Below the pieces are notes generated by a model. The model worked only from the letters and a program-made list of their open reading frames with translations, did no database searches and had not been told where the DNA came from. Made by a program: the position numbers and the translations under genes. Below, in pieces: positions 12,261-22,743 of a stretch of DNA of 64,000 nucleotides (position 1 is the first letter of the stretch; every line of letters begins with the position of its first letter). The DNA comes from Pinus tabuliformis (taxonomy: Eukaryota; Streptophyta; Pinopsida; Pinales; Pinaceae): assembly GCA_031772625.1 (NCBI GenBank), contig CM062808.1, forward strand, positions 145,567,299 through 145,631,298. The letters run 5' to 3'.

Positions 12261-12892
12261 CTCGAAGTGGAACTAATAAACACAATATACAGGGGGCTAG
12301 TATCTGATTTTAGAATCAAAGAAATTAGAACCAAACTGCAAACTAAGTGACTCTACCACCTTGGCTTCAGACTCTGAGGAATTTGACATTTCCATGCAAA
12401 TTAAGTAGACCATCTTGACACGATGTTTCTGACAAGACCTCCTAACTAATTACTACGACAACTTTCCTTATGCATACTCAATCATGTTAATCATGTCGTT
12501 GGCTGAGTTGGACCTGACTCAGATGATGCAATATTGAAAAAGGAAAGGTGGAGTTGATGGGTAATTATGTTATCATGATGGAAGAAACTTAGGAATTGAT
12601 TATTGCTATAATGGGAGTTTGGGCTGGCACCAGAATTATTTTCTATTATGGAAATGACTCTTAACATGTGTGACTCCCCCCAACCACAATCAATGGCGAT
12701 GTGGTGGAAGAAAATCCACAACTAGGAAAGACCTGGTGGGATTTATTTTTGGAAATGTAAAGTGCTAACTAACCAGAAGAAAAAATAAATAAATAACTGA
12801 TGTGACTAGTGATGACCCAACTAAATGACTCCTACCTACTCCTAGATATGGTCTCCTTTCAAAGGTCCAATCAATTCTGAGCAACATTGTTT
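12261..12892. other. Spacer between integrase and extra ORF of G
   Basis: No coding frame or structured repeat is apparent. It lies just downstream of G's integrase stop on the minus strand. Confidence 0.5.
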
Positions 12893-14756
12893 TATTTTTG
12901 GAAGGGTTCTAGGCATGCACCATTCACCCAACCTAGTAGAAATACCCTGTCTAGTTGCACAAGCTGAACAACTCCTGACTCCCTCACTTCTGCAATAATA
13001 AACATCCCTAACCAATGCATTTGCAGATTTCCAGGAAACTTCAAGAATTTGTTGTCATATAGTAGAACATGCCCTCTAACTATGAATGATTTCCTCTTAA
13101 TATGCCTGTCATGCCATGCCTTCTACCTTTTCTTTTCGACCATTTGATGGAAATTTTCCATAAACCTAGCCTCATCAAGCTCCGATAGTTCATCTAGACT
13201 CTTCTGAATTGATTCCTCCTCTGTCATATGAGTGGCCTCAGCGATGAAAAGGTCAGGAATAACAAATTCAATCAGTACCACAAATTCCCATCCATACACA
13301 ATTTGGAAAGGTGTATGCTTGTGTAACCACTTAACAATTGTGCAATATGCCCATAGAGTCATTGGCACTCTCTCATCCCAATCATCCCAGTTGGCTGAGC
13401 ATATATTGGTCAAACCCTTATCCAATATGTTGTTGAAGGTATATATGGTACCATTAGCCTGAGGGTGATACAGGATACTTTTTGTGGCGTTGTATCATGA
13501 AGTATTGAAGTAAGGAGGCAATTGTTTCATTTATGAAGTGGGTCCCACAATCACTAGTGAGGCTCACGGGGCACCCAATTTTGAATATGATGTTCTCAAA
13601 TATGAATCTGGCAGTAGTATCTTAGTATAATCCTTAAGTGATGTTGCTTCTGCCCATTTGGTCAGGTACTATGTTGTGGTGTTTATATACCTGGCATGAG
13701 AGTGACACATCGGTGAATTGATAGGTCCTATAAATTCAACCACCTATTTCTCAAATATCTGTAGTGCATGTACTGATTTCAATGGCAGTTCATTGTAGTG
13801 TGATGGTCTTCCAACCCTTTGGAAAACAACACAACCTCTGGTATATTATTTCACATCTTTGAAAATTGTCCACCACCATAGTCCTTCCTAGAACAATTTC
13901 CTTGCAATAGTCATTCCTCCAATATGGCCACCTGCAACTCCTGAATGACATTCCCGTAGTACACATGTCTCTCATGGTGAAATATGCATCTACCAAACAC
14001 CTGATTAAGGTCCAATTGATATAGTTTCCCCAAAATAAATTTATAATCGGTAGCTCAGGCGACCATATATATCTTTTGTGTGGTTGTGTATTTGTCTTGG
14101 AAATTACCTGTAGCTAAAATGTTGCAATGTCTTATAGCTAATCCGGTACTGCTTCAATCTAGAATAGATCCGCGTCTAGTAGCTTATCATCTAGGGATCA
14201 TCCACTTTCTCTTGATTCCAGCAATGCGACGTGATCAGGTCCCACATTCAATCAGATAGGTTTAACGATTACCTCAAATGTGAATTCCTCAAATAATAAT
14301 AGCCACCTGCAAAATGTTTCTTCAAGAACAGGCTTTTTCACTAAATATTTCAAAGTGTAATGGTCAATAAAAAGCTTAAATGGGCCTCCCATCAAATAGT
14401 GTCTAAATTTTCGAAGTGAATATACCATCGCCAGTGCCTCCCGCTTAGTTGTCGTATATTTCTTTTCTGATATGGACAATTTTCCGCTGGAAAAACAAAT
14501 TGGGTAGTCGAGTCTCCCTTCCCTTGGTTGAGCTAGAATAGTATCCATAGTAATGTGAGATGCATCAATGTGGACATGGAACTGTTTGTTCCAATTGAGG
14601 TAGAACAAAATCGATGCACTTACTAGTTTTTCTTTCAGTATGTTGAGTGCATCCTAACATTCTTCTTACCACATGCATCATTCAACCTTCCTCAACAGTT
14701 TCTCCATAGGTGCAGTAATCGAGGCATAATTGCTAATAAATCTCCTATGGTGGTTG
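12893..14756 (-). pseudogene. RT end, RNase H and integrase of gypsy element G
   Basis: In minus-strand order, the C-terminal RT connection sits next to A's insertion. The RNase H region follows (14608-14252: FHVHIDASHI, then KKYTTTKREALAMVYSLRKF). The integrase zinc finger is near 13990-13850 (CHSGVAGGHIG, then KYYTRGC). The integrase core includes VEFIGPINSPMCHS and YHPQANGTIY. The C-terminal domain reads VLLYDNKFLKFPGNLQMHWLG and stops at 12893. The C-terminal style is that of Tat-related plant gypsy elements. Many stops and frameshifts show an old, dead copy. It continues into the RT at 25004-25760 across the 10-kb insertion of A. Confidence 0.85.
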
Positions 14757-15894
14757 TTACGCAGTAATTTATCACTGCCTCCCTGTCAGTCACCCTGCTG
14801 TGTCCAGAAGTTATAATCACAAAGTGTTTTGTCCCTAAACTGGCCTGAAAACCCATTTTTCCAAAGTTTTATGCATCAGCGCGTCTGTTCCTAAAATATC
14901 CGCGATGACAGGCGCCTCCCAGTGTATTTCGTGCGCTGCCATCGCGGAAGAACATCACTTTTCCGCGATGATGATCAGCGCGCCTTTCCCGTGTCCTTCC
15001 GCGCTAACACGACCTCTTTAGTTATTGGTGTGCGCTGCCAGCGCGGCAGTTCCCTTATAATCCGCGCTGATCCAGTTTAGGCGAATTTGTTCAAACAACC
15101 TGCCTTCCAGATCTCTCCAGGCTTGGTTGTTAGCTTTGTGAATGTCGCCTCCCTTCTATGGCATGTCTGTTCGACCCTTTCCAACAACTCCCCTTGAAGA
15201 TAAGCTCATCCTTCCACCTTTTTAGGAGACTCCTTCTCCTATATAAACACTCACCATTACCATGAGCAGCTAGTTAGACTTAGCTTGGAATAGCTTGGAT
15301 TGTACAGAGCTTGTAGTGCTCAGATTGCTGCTATAGGTTTGGTGTGCTAGGTGTAGAAGTGATTGATTGCTTGGGGAAGTTTGTTTGTGACATTTGTGTG
15401 AGAGAGAGAGAGAGTTGTTTGTCTTGGGAGAACCATCCTCAAAGGTGAATGCTTGAGATACATGCTGACTGATCCCTCTGGAGAAGTTTATCGACGTCAG
15501 AACATTTGGTTGTATTCTTCTCTATTCTGATTAATAATAGATGACTGCTATTATTGTTCCATTCTCGTTTGTTTATGTCATGGATAAATGTGAATTATGT
15601 CTTTTCTGACTGACATATGGTTACTTTACTAGATTTCACGCTTGCGTTTGCTTTCTCTTCGTGTGTGCAGGTGTTCGTTCGTGGGGATCACGGAGGACTG
15701 TGACCAGCGACAGCGAAGGAACGAAGTCAACATCTCTTCGACAAACGACAGCGCAGGAATCCAAGTAGGTGCTCTTTACTTCTCGTTTAATTGTAACTAG
15801 GAACATGCGTGGCAGCATTGTGTGATTGTTGCTAGACCCCTATTGGGCTAGTAGGGATCGCCTCTATCCGTAGAGGGGATTTACCTTGCCAACA
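14757..15894 (+). repeat. 5' LTR of element A
   Basis: It runs from TGTTACGCAG to GCCAACA. The first third holds a cluster of GCGC words (14875-15075). A TATA box lies at 15240-15247, and a GA microsatellite near 15400. It aligns end to end with 23864-25003. Confidence 0.93.
15240..15247 (+). promoter_or_regulatory. TATA box of the element A LTR
   Basis: TATATAAA lies in the middle of the LTR, and the copy at 24349-24356 is identical. A transcription start about 30 bases downstream is inferred. The GCGC-word cluster lies 165-365 bases upstream. Confidence 0.65.
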
Positions 15895-15897
15895 ATT

Positions 15898-15917
15898 TGG
15901 CGACTCCGCTGGGGATC
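15898..15917 (+). other. Primer-binding site for tRNA-Arg
   Basis: TGGCGACTCCGCTGGGGATC is complementary, as I recall the sequence, to the 3' end of a plant tRNA-Arg including CCA. tRNA-Arg priming is characteristic of Ogre-type elements. Confidence 0.8.
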
Positions 15918-17930
15918 AGCCTTATTGTCTTTTGAGTCCACCCTTGTATTTGGTTTTGTTTGACCTCTCTCCGAGTTTTTGGGATTGTCGTGATTGCTGT
16001 GAACTTTCTGGGTACTCCTGGGAAGCATCCTTATTATTTAGAAGCCTCTGGCTTTGGTTTGGGAAGTTTTTGTTTTTGGCTTTCTTTGTTTTTGCTCCCA
16101 GCGCGCTTTATTTAAGAACAGTCGCGCTGACATCGCGACCCTGTTCTTTACTTTTTCCTGTCATCGCGCCTGTACGTCTAACAGCCGCGCTGACCTCGTT
16201 TTCAAGGGCAGCGCGCTTTATTCGTGTTCTTCCGCGCTGACATCGCGCCCCCTCTTCTTTGTGATTTTGGTCATCGCGTCTGTGTGCTTTATATCCGCGC
16301 TGACCTCGTTTTTCTGAGATCAGCTCGGTTTTTTGGGCAAAAGTCGCGCTGACAGCTCGGGTGGCCTGTGTAAAAGTTGCGCTGACCCTTGATCATCTCG
16401 GGTTCTCAGTGTAAAACTTGCGCTGATTCCTAAAAAGTTGTTTTTATAACTTTATCTCCTGAACCTCTTGCTGTGACTTTCCCTTCTTCTCTCCACTTGT
16501 CCAATGACTTGTTTTTCACTGTCTGAACTTTGAACTGTTTGAATACGGAGCTTGGCTTCATAGGGTTTCGTTTTGCTCGGTTTTGAGTTTGCAAACACCT
16601 TCCCTTTTCGCTGCTTGGTTCGTGTTTTCATCCTTGCTTTTGCAATTGCTGGATTGCGCTGAGTCTCTAATCGACTGGTTATGACTCTGGTCCGTCGGAT
16701 GTTTGCTTTTCTCTATTGATCTCGCGCTCTAAACCCTAGGGCATCTAGTGGCCGTGCGTGTGTCAAGCCTCCCGTCAGGATCTCTGTTTGTTTGATTGGC
16801 CAGCTCGTTCTTGACTTGTTTTTGCATTTGTTCAGTGATTGTTAGAGTGTTTTGGATTGTGCTTCCAAGCGGTCTTTTTCGCTTCCTCCTTGCTTGCGAT
16901 CCTTGCTTGCTTTGCAGAGCTTAGATCACGTAGCTCGTGCATTGCTTTGTTTCCTTTCGATTCCGGAACTTTGGTTGAGTGTTTCGGGAACTTTGTGTGC
17001 TCTCATTAAGTAGTTTACTTGGTGTTCAGGTTCCTCCAAATTCCTTTAGATGCTTTATGTCGTTGAAAAGAAATCGAATTGGTAGCTTGTTTTAAAATTT
17101 CGAAAAGGAAAAGAACATTTCGTTGGCTTGCATTTTCAAAAGAAAAGTTTCCTTTCCTTGCCTTAGTTGCATTTAGCTACTTGTTTGTCTGTTTCGTTTG
17201 AAATCCTTTGCTCCCTCGTAGCTAGAAATTCATCGAACGAAACGGAATTCTTTCGCATATAGATTGCATCTAAGTAATTGTGAGCGAACATACGATAGAG
17301 CTTGAAATCGAAACTTAATCTCAAGATCAACTATAAAATGAACCAAATGAATCTAAAAACGCATTGGAACTAAACGCAAATATTTAGAGGTCTAGGTTAG
17401 AGACGTGTTCCGGCGTCTTAAAACATAGTCACTGTTGTTTCACATTAGGTTGGGTGATTCCTCCTTCTGTGACTCGATCGTGGTCTAATACGGACTGCGC
17501 TCCCACGTACCGTCGAGTATATAGGGAGACCCCACTAGGCTTTTATCCTTTATTCATAGGAAGCCGAGTCAGCCGCCCTACGATTCGCAATGCAGTGAAC
17601 ACAACATTCACGAAGATTGACCACCCGTACCCTAAAAAGTATTATGTGGTTTTGCGAAGAGTTTGGCACACCCTCTACCTAGAGTTCCAGAGCAGTCACT
17701 TTTGATCCTTTTCGGACTCCCTAAACGAAAAGGTGCCTGTGAGCCTCTTGTCACTTCGTGCTCATTAAACATTCGAAGGAGACTGGAGTCATCTTTGTCC
17801 TTTTCTCGACTCCTGAAATATGAAAAGGTCAAGTTTGGTCCTTGCGTCTTAAAAATTAATTTGGCCACGATAACATCACCCAGTTAGATCTTGTGAGCGT
17901 TAGCTTGAGTAGGTTTCGTTTTCGTTTGTT
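15918..17930 (+). other. Leader of element A, with a GCGC-word cluster and conserved structured block
   Basis: This is 2 kb between primer site and gag without a credible ORF. At 16096-16440, words like CCGCGCTGACATCGCG repeat many times, matching those in the LTR. The block 17384-17870 is strongly conserved with the leader of element B (42185-42672, opposite strand) and ends in three hairpins. Sequence between these blocks shows no recognisable feature. Confidence 0.65.
17707..17828 (+). repeat. Three leader hairpins of element A
   Basis: The stems are CCTTTTC/GAAAAGG (17707-17733), CTTCG/CGAAG (17754-17778) and CCTTTTC/GAAAAGG (17799-17828). Loops contain GACTCCCTAAAC, GCTCATTAAAC and GACTCCTGAAAT. 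Element B has the same three hairpins with changed but still paired stems. Confidence 0.75.
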
Positions 17931-19639
17931 ATGGCAACTTTCCCGGGATTCACCAACCCAGGGTCCCCCTCTGAAGGGAATCCAGGACAGCTCCCTCCTC
18001 TTGGGAATGTTGGTGCTCCGTATATGGCGACGTTGTCCCTACCGGGGTTAACTGTCGGGTTGCCTGTGTGGTTGTTTTCCACCTCTTTGGTCTCTACCGT
18101 ATCGGCTGTTAGTCCATCAGTCCCTCCACCTGAACAACGTCATGTTGATACAAAGGTGGATCTCTCCCCTTCGACACCTTCTTCTACGACCTCATCTTCT
18201 GCTTCGCCTGGTGACAATCTTGATTCGCATAACCAGGTGGCTAAGAAGAAGAAGAGGAAGTCCAAGAAGAAGAGCTCTCCTAAGGGAGAGTCTACACACA
18301 CAGTCCCCCTCTCAAGTCCAGCTATCCACTCCAGTACACCTGAAGTCGGGTCACCTTCTGCCCCTCCACGGAAGTCAAGTTTCCTTGTCGATTATGCAAG
18401 GAGGACCATCCCCTTCGTGATTGCCCTGGCATTCCCAGGGTATTAGAAGTTTGGTCCCATGATCCGGCCCGCCCTTCATCGTCCACTGATGATCATGGCG
18501 ATGCTACCTCATCAGTTGGGAATGGTAAGGAGAAAGGGAAGTTTCGAATCCCCTGTCAACTTTGTGGAGGAAAACATCCCCTTCACCTTTGTCCACTCAT
18601 GGATAAAGCCTCTGCTGTGTTGGAAAGTCTTGTTGCTCCTCCGAATCCATTTCCCGCTGGTTATCAACGTCTTTCTACAACTGTAGATCGCGCCTCTGTT
18701 GACAAAGAGATTGCTTCAGATTCCTCTCTTGTCCAAGATCCTCTCCCAGAACCTAGTTGTTCCCAGCCTGTTCCAGACCCGCCGTTGGTCGGAAAGGGTG
18801 TTGATTCGAGTTCACCTCCTCTCAACCACTCTGTTTCGGAAGAGAAAAATTCTCATGTTCTTCTCGTCTCCTCAGATTCTCCTGAGTTTGATAAAGGTTC
18901 TCCTGAAACCTCTCCGGAGAATTTAGATTCGGTTCTTTCTGAGCAGGGGGGCAACCATACGGTTCCCCCACCAAGTAGTTCGGTCATCTCCTTTGATTGG
19001 AGTCGTTTGACTGCCCCTCCCCTTCCGTCCCATGTGCCTTTCTGGGTCACTGCCTATGCTTGCAATAAGGCGCTGCCTGGCACTGTGTTAGACGAAGGAG
19101 CATCGGTTAGTCTCATGCCCGTTACTACTTGGCAAGCTTTGGGTTCCCCATCGCTCGTACCTGTCGCGCCGCATCTCACCGCGTTTGATGGAGGAACGAG
19201 TCAGCCATTAGGGATCCTCCCGAAGTTTCCTATTACTTTGGGAGGCAAGACCGTCTATATAGACGTCTCGGTTACCCAAGGTTCTTTAGACTTCAGTCTT
19301 CTCCTTGGTCGTGATTATGTGTATGCCATGGGAGCCCTTGTTTCTTCACTTTTCCGTGTGGTTTGTTTTCCACACGATGGAAGAATCGTGACATTCGATC
19401 AATTATCGTTCGTTCGTCCACAAGCCCCTCCGGCGCACTCCTCCTTCCCTCCTGGTTTTCATCCACAAGTTGCATCTGCCTCACCGCAAATCAACTACGT
19501 GGCCACCCAACCCGTGCCCGTACCCAGTGACGACACCATCGTACATAGTGTCCTGGGGGCATTAGGTCCTGATTTCCAAGATGTTGGACTCCCCTCCGGA
19601 GCCACTTTCTTGGGGGCCTCCACTTCCCGTTCATTATGA
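17931..19639 (+). pseudogene. Reduced gag (nucleocapsid) and aspartic protease of element A
   Basis: An ATG at 17931 opens a 171-codon Pro/Ser-rich frame with a basic cluster (KKKKRKSKKKSS). Near 18380 the reading shifts by -1 into the frame that stays open to 19639. That second frame holds two zinc knuckles (CRLCKEDHPLRDC and CQLCGGKHPLHLC), an acidic Ser-rich linker, then a retropepsin fold: LDEGASVSLM, LTAFDGGTSQPLG and FSLLLGRDYVYAM. The usual active site D-[ST]-G reads D-E-G. The capsid core present in element B is absent. Whether the frame change is a mutation or a programmed shift is undecided. Confidence 0.75.
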
Positions 19640-20438
19640 TGAAGTCCATTCTGAGCACAGTTCCTTGTCTTGTGTCAAGCTCGTTAAAAAATGAAACACG
19701 GCGGCCCGAGGACAGTTCTTTTACCTGTGTCAACCTCGTTAAAACAATGAAACATAAGCTCGTGCAATTCGAGTGCAATAACCATTTTGTCAACCTTCAA
19801 CCCATTTTCAATGGCTTGAAGCTTGGGGGGCATGTACCTCGAATTGAGACACGATGCTGGGGGCATGCCCGTTCCTTTCCTATCAAGCATAGTTTACATG
19901 TATATACGTGCCTTTAAGCTTGCATCAAAAATAAAATCCATTGTTCAAAGCATAGTTTGCATACGTGATTATCATGTGTGTTTTCAAGCTTTCATAAAAA
20001 TAAAATATGTGCATATTCCACGATGGGTCGTTTGTTATGCAAGTAGATACATTAGATCACATGTGTGTCGAACAGTCACATAGCATATACAACACACCAT
20101 CATATGTGAAGATCCATCTAAGAATAAGCATATGTTAATCATTTCAAGCATAGTTTGCATGTGCGTGTTTTTAAGCTTGCATTAAACATATAAAATCCAT
20201 GAGTCGAGTGTCGTGCAAGTTCATACATAAGATCACAAATTGTACTGGACAAACGCATAACACAAAATAACACATCATCATATGTAACAAACGACTCATC
20301 CAAAATCGGTATGTATATATATATATATCGTACGGCGCACTAAGGCGCTCAAAAAATAAAAGTACATGTCCCAAAATCTCAAAATACATATGAGCCATAA
20401 TGTCTCAAAAATGAACAATGGAAATGAAACCTAGGTGA
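19640..20438. other. Region after the protease stop: CTCGTTAAA motifs and degenerate repeats
   Basis: Directly after the protease stop, two units carrying CTCGTTAAA next to ATGAAAC occur (19677-19755). The same units follow the protease stop of element B. From 19880 to 20200, the phrase CATAGTTTGCAT plus TTTAAGCTTGCAT recurs imperfectly three times, and an AT microsatellite lies near 20311. No ORF is credible. It forms the 3' flank of the antisense gene. Confidence 0.55.
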
Positions 20439-21658
20439 CTAATCAGCTGGATGGTGCTCTCTGTAGTACACAGCGGCTCGTGCCACCCGCCTCAGAAGGC
20501 GGTGCACCCTGGGTTCCACCCCCACTGTGTGGATCTGATGGGCCACAGGGACCTCCTCGACCCCCTGGTAATCCGGCACCCCCTCCAGTAAACCCTCAAG
20601 GTTGCTGGCCACGGTCTCTGTCGCGTCAGCACCTGGAGGGGCCAAGGCCAAGAGTCCGGCTCCCGGACCCTCCCTCCGCGCCGTGGCAGCCAGCCCGATA
20701 GGTCTAGTAGGCCCCACATCTGCACAGCAAGACATTTATTAAGACATGTACGTAAAAATCAAAAAACAATACAAAACTCAAAAAGACAAAGTGTCATACC
20801 TGCGTCATCCCACTGTTCGCCCGGAGGCAGCACTAGATCGGGATCATTGCGGAAATCCAACCCCGCGTACGGCCAATCCTGGACAAAGATCTCCTGCTGA
20901 TCCAGCCAGTCTCTGAAGAATGCCCCCCAGCTGTGAGGACGGCCGCCACCCCCACGTGGCATGATCCGAGCCCACCGCGTAGCCCTCGTCTCCTGGGGAG
21001 TCCTGGGGGCATCCACCGCCATAGATTGCAGCCTCATGGCTGGTACTCGCTCCAGAATGAGCGGGACCAGGATCGACCCATAGCCGAACTGCTTCGACTC
21101 TCCACGACGACAGTTGCCCAACTGCCTCTTCATGTTGTTGCACACTGCTGTGCACCAATCGAACACTGTAGGTTCGAGGCATTCCAAAGCTAGCAGTAGG
21201 TGGGCCTTCGAGGCCTCATGGTTGGCCATGCTGCCCGCTGCCCGAGTCACCATGAACAGGATGGTGCGCAGCACGATGTCTCTCACAGAGGGAATCGAGC
21301 ATTTCCCGCTCCGTGTCTTTACCGCCCCTGGGCAAACCTGCTCCATCAGAGTATCCAGAGTACCACCGCCAGGTCGCTGCCCCTCCAAGATGGGCCTCGC
21401 ACCTCGGCGCGACAACCCGGTCAAAAAGAAAATGTCCATGTGGTCGAACTCGATGTCATGACCACGAATCGTGAACTTCTGGTCCACTGGGTTCCAGGCT
21501 CTGATCAGCAACTCTAGCAGGTCGTGCTGGGCCCTCAAGCGCGGCGTGAGGAAGAATTTCATAAACCCGCAAGCCCGCATGGCATTGCAGCAATTCACGT
21601 CTGCCCAAGCAGCCACGTCTTCGACATCGTGAACTCTCTCTTGCCATTGGAAAGCCAT
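20439..21658 (-). CDS. Antisense spliced gene in element A; plant-mobile-domain-like protein
   Basis: ATG at 21658 opens an uninterrupted frame. A canonical intron at 20799-20720 (GT...AG, 80 nt, T-rich) joins codon GCA-G to AT in phase, and the second coding exon runs from 20719 to a TAG at 20439. This gives 379 codons without a defect. A second intron is predicted in the 5' UTR: donor CAG/GTAGGT at 22011/22010, acceptor TTGTGCAG just before 21664, with CTAAT as candidate branch site. A TATA box lies at 22136-22145. Recognisable parts include LIRAWNPVDQKFTIRG, IFFLTGLSRRG, VFDWCTAVCNNMKRQL and FGYGSILVPL. This resembles the plant-mobile-domain or retrotransposon extra-ORF type and the extra ORF of G. 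Antisense extra ORFs are known in the Tat lineage. The product's role is unknown; nuclear action or interference with silencing would be speculation. Confidence 0.7.
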
Positions 21659-21664
21659 GATCAC

Positions 21665-22010
21665 CTGCACAAGCCATAAAAATCAATTAGAAACGCTCCC
21701 TTGGAAAAATTCACGTTCATTTATCAAAAACAAATTTTTTCTGCGCCAGCGCGGCTGTTTCTAAAACAGCCGCGCTGACAATGGCGGCCCTGTGCAAAAA
21801 ATCCGGGGTCAGCGCGGAAGAACACGCCTTTTCCGCGCTGACCCGAAATTGGCCAAGTTGGATATTTTTCGGTCAGCGCGACCCCGTGGGCGATTTCCGC
21901 GCTGACCGAGAGCGCACCCATGCAAACAAAAAATGCCCAAATGGGCCAAATTCACCGTTAAAAATTTCCTACAATGAACCTAAATGCAGGGCAATGAGAT
22001 GAGGACCTAC
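21665..22010 (-). other. Predicted 5' UTR intron of the antisense gene
   Basis: It begins GTAGGT and ends TTGTGCAG on the minus strand. Its central part (21741-21910) is filled with the same GCGC words seen in the LTR and leader. The start codon lies six bases after the acceptor. Confidence 0.55.
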
Positions 22011-22135
22011 CTGGAGGAAACGGATCTGGAAATGGTCTCCGGATGAGCTGGGAATCGCTCCGTCAACTTTTGGCCTTCTCCACGTTCTTCAAGCTCCAAA
22101 TAGTGAAATGGTAAAAATGTTTTATTACCCCCCCC

Positions 22136-22145
22136 CTATTTATAG
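22136..22145 (-). promoter_or_regulatory. TATA box of the antisense gene
   Basis: CTATAAATAG on the minus strand is a near-consensus TATA box. It is followed downstream by a G run and an AT-rich start region. It lies about 125 bases before the predicted first splice donor. Confidence 0.6.
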
Positions 22146-22344
22146 TAAAAAATCCTAAATTACCATATTTTGTGGGTTTTTTGCCATTTTTAGCCATGAA
22201 ACTAGCCCTGATTTTTGTTCTGAGCATGATTTAATGTGTTTTTACGTGTATCAAATGGATTTTATGCGGGTAGTGCCTTTGTGCAGGTACAGGTGTAGCA
22301 GCTTGGTCGTGACGAATCATATGATCCCCAATGTCGTCTCTAAG

Positions 22345-22743
22345 CTCTTTTCCGACGTTAAACAAGAGAAGATGGCCGAGCTTCCTTTCAGCTCGTTAAA
22401 GGGAATGAAAGGCGGTCGTTTTTAAGCCCTTTTTCCGACCGCTAAACCAAAAAGATCGCCGGGTGTTTGTCGTTTCGCACTCGCTATTGGTCCTAAAACG
22501 ACGTGTTTTCAACCACTTTTTTACTTTTTCAGGTCGGAAACACTACTCATGAAAAGTACTCCTCGGTTGTAATGACCGGGCGGTTCTTTCGAGCTTAGTT
22601 TTATACTTTTTCGGGCTCGAGAGACACAACTGCACGAAAAAGGACCCCCCTGGAGCCTCCTTTTCCGCATTCTTTTCAGACTCTCGAAACAAGAAAAGAA
22701 GCCGAGTTCCTCCTTTGTCAGGCTCGTTAAACACTCTATGACA
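22345..22743 (+). repeat. Array of eight hairpins with a recurring CTCGTTAAA-like loop (element A)
   Basis: Consecutive inverted repeats lie at 22345-22368 (CTCTT/AAGAG), 22384-22412 (CCTTTC/GAAAGG), 22429-22454 (CTTTTT/AAAAAG), 22469-22502 (GTCGTTT/AAACGAC), 22523-22557 (ACTTTTTC/GAAAAGT, one bulge), 22606-22642 (CTTTTTC/GAAAAAG), 22670-22700 (TTCTTTTC/GAAAAGAA) and 22716-22743 (TGTC/GACA). Several loops contain GCTCGTTAAA or close variants (GACGTTAAAC, GACCGCTAAACC, GACTCTCGAAAC). The stems differ while staying complementary. No protein frame covers the array. Element B has an equivalent array in its 3' region. Confidence 0.8.

Noticed and set aside
20439..20701. Plus-strand Pro-rich frame opposite the last exon of the antisense gene
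   Set aside because: It is a shadow of the GC-rich exon. The splice signals and TATA box support the minus strand.
21741..21910. GCGC repeats as a CRISPR-like array
   Set aside because: Spacing and units are irregular, with no spacers of uniform length. The context is plant nuclear DNA.
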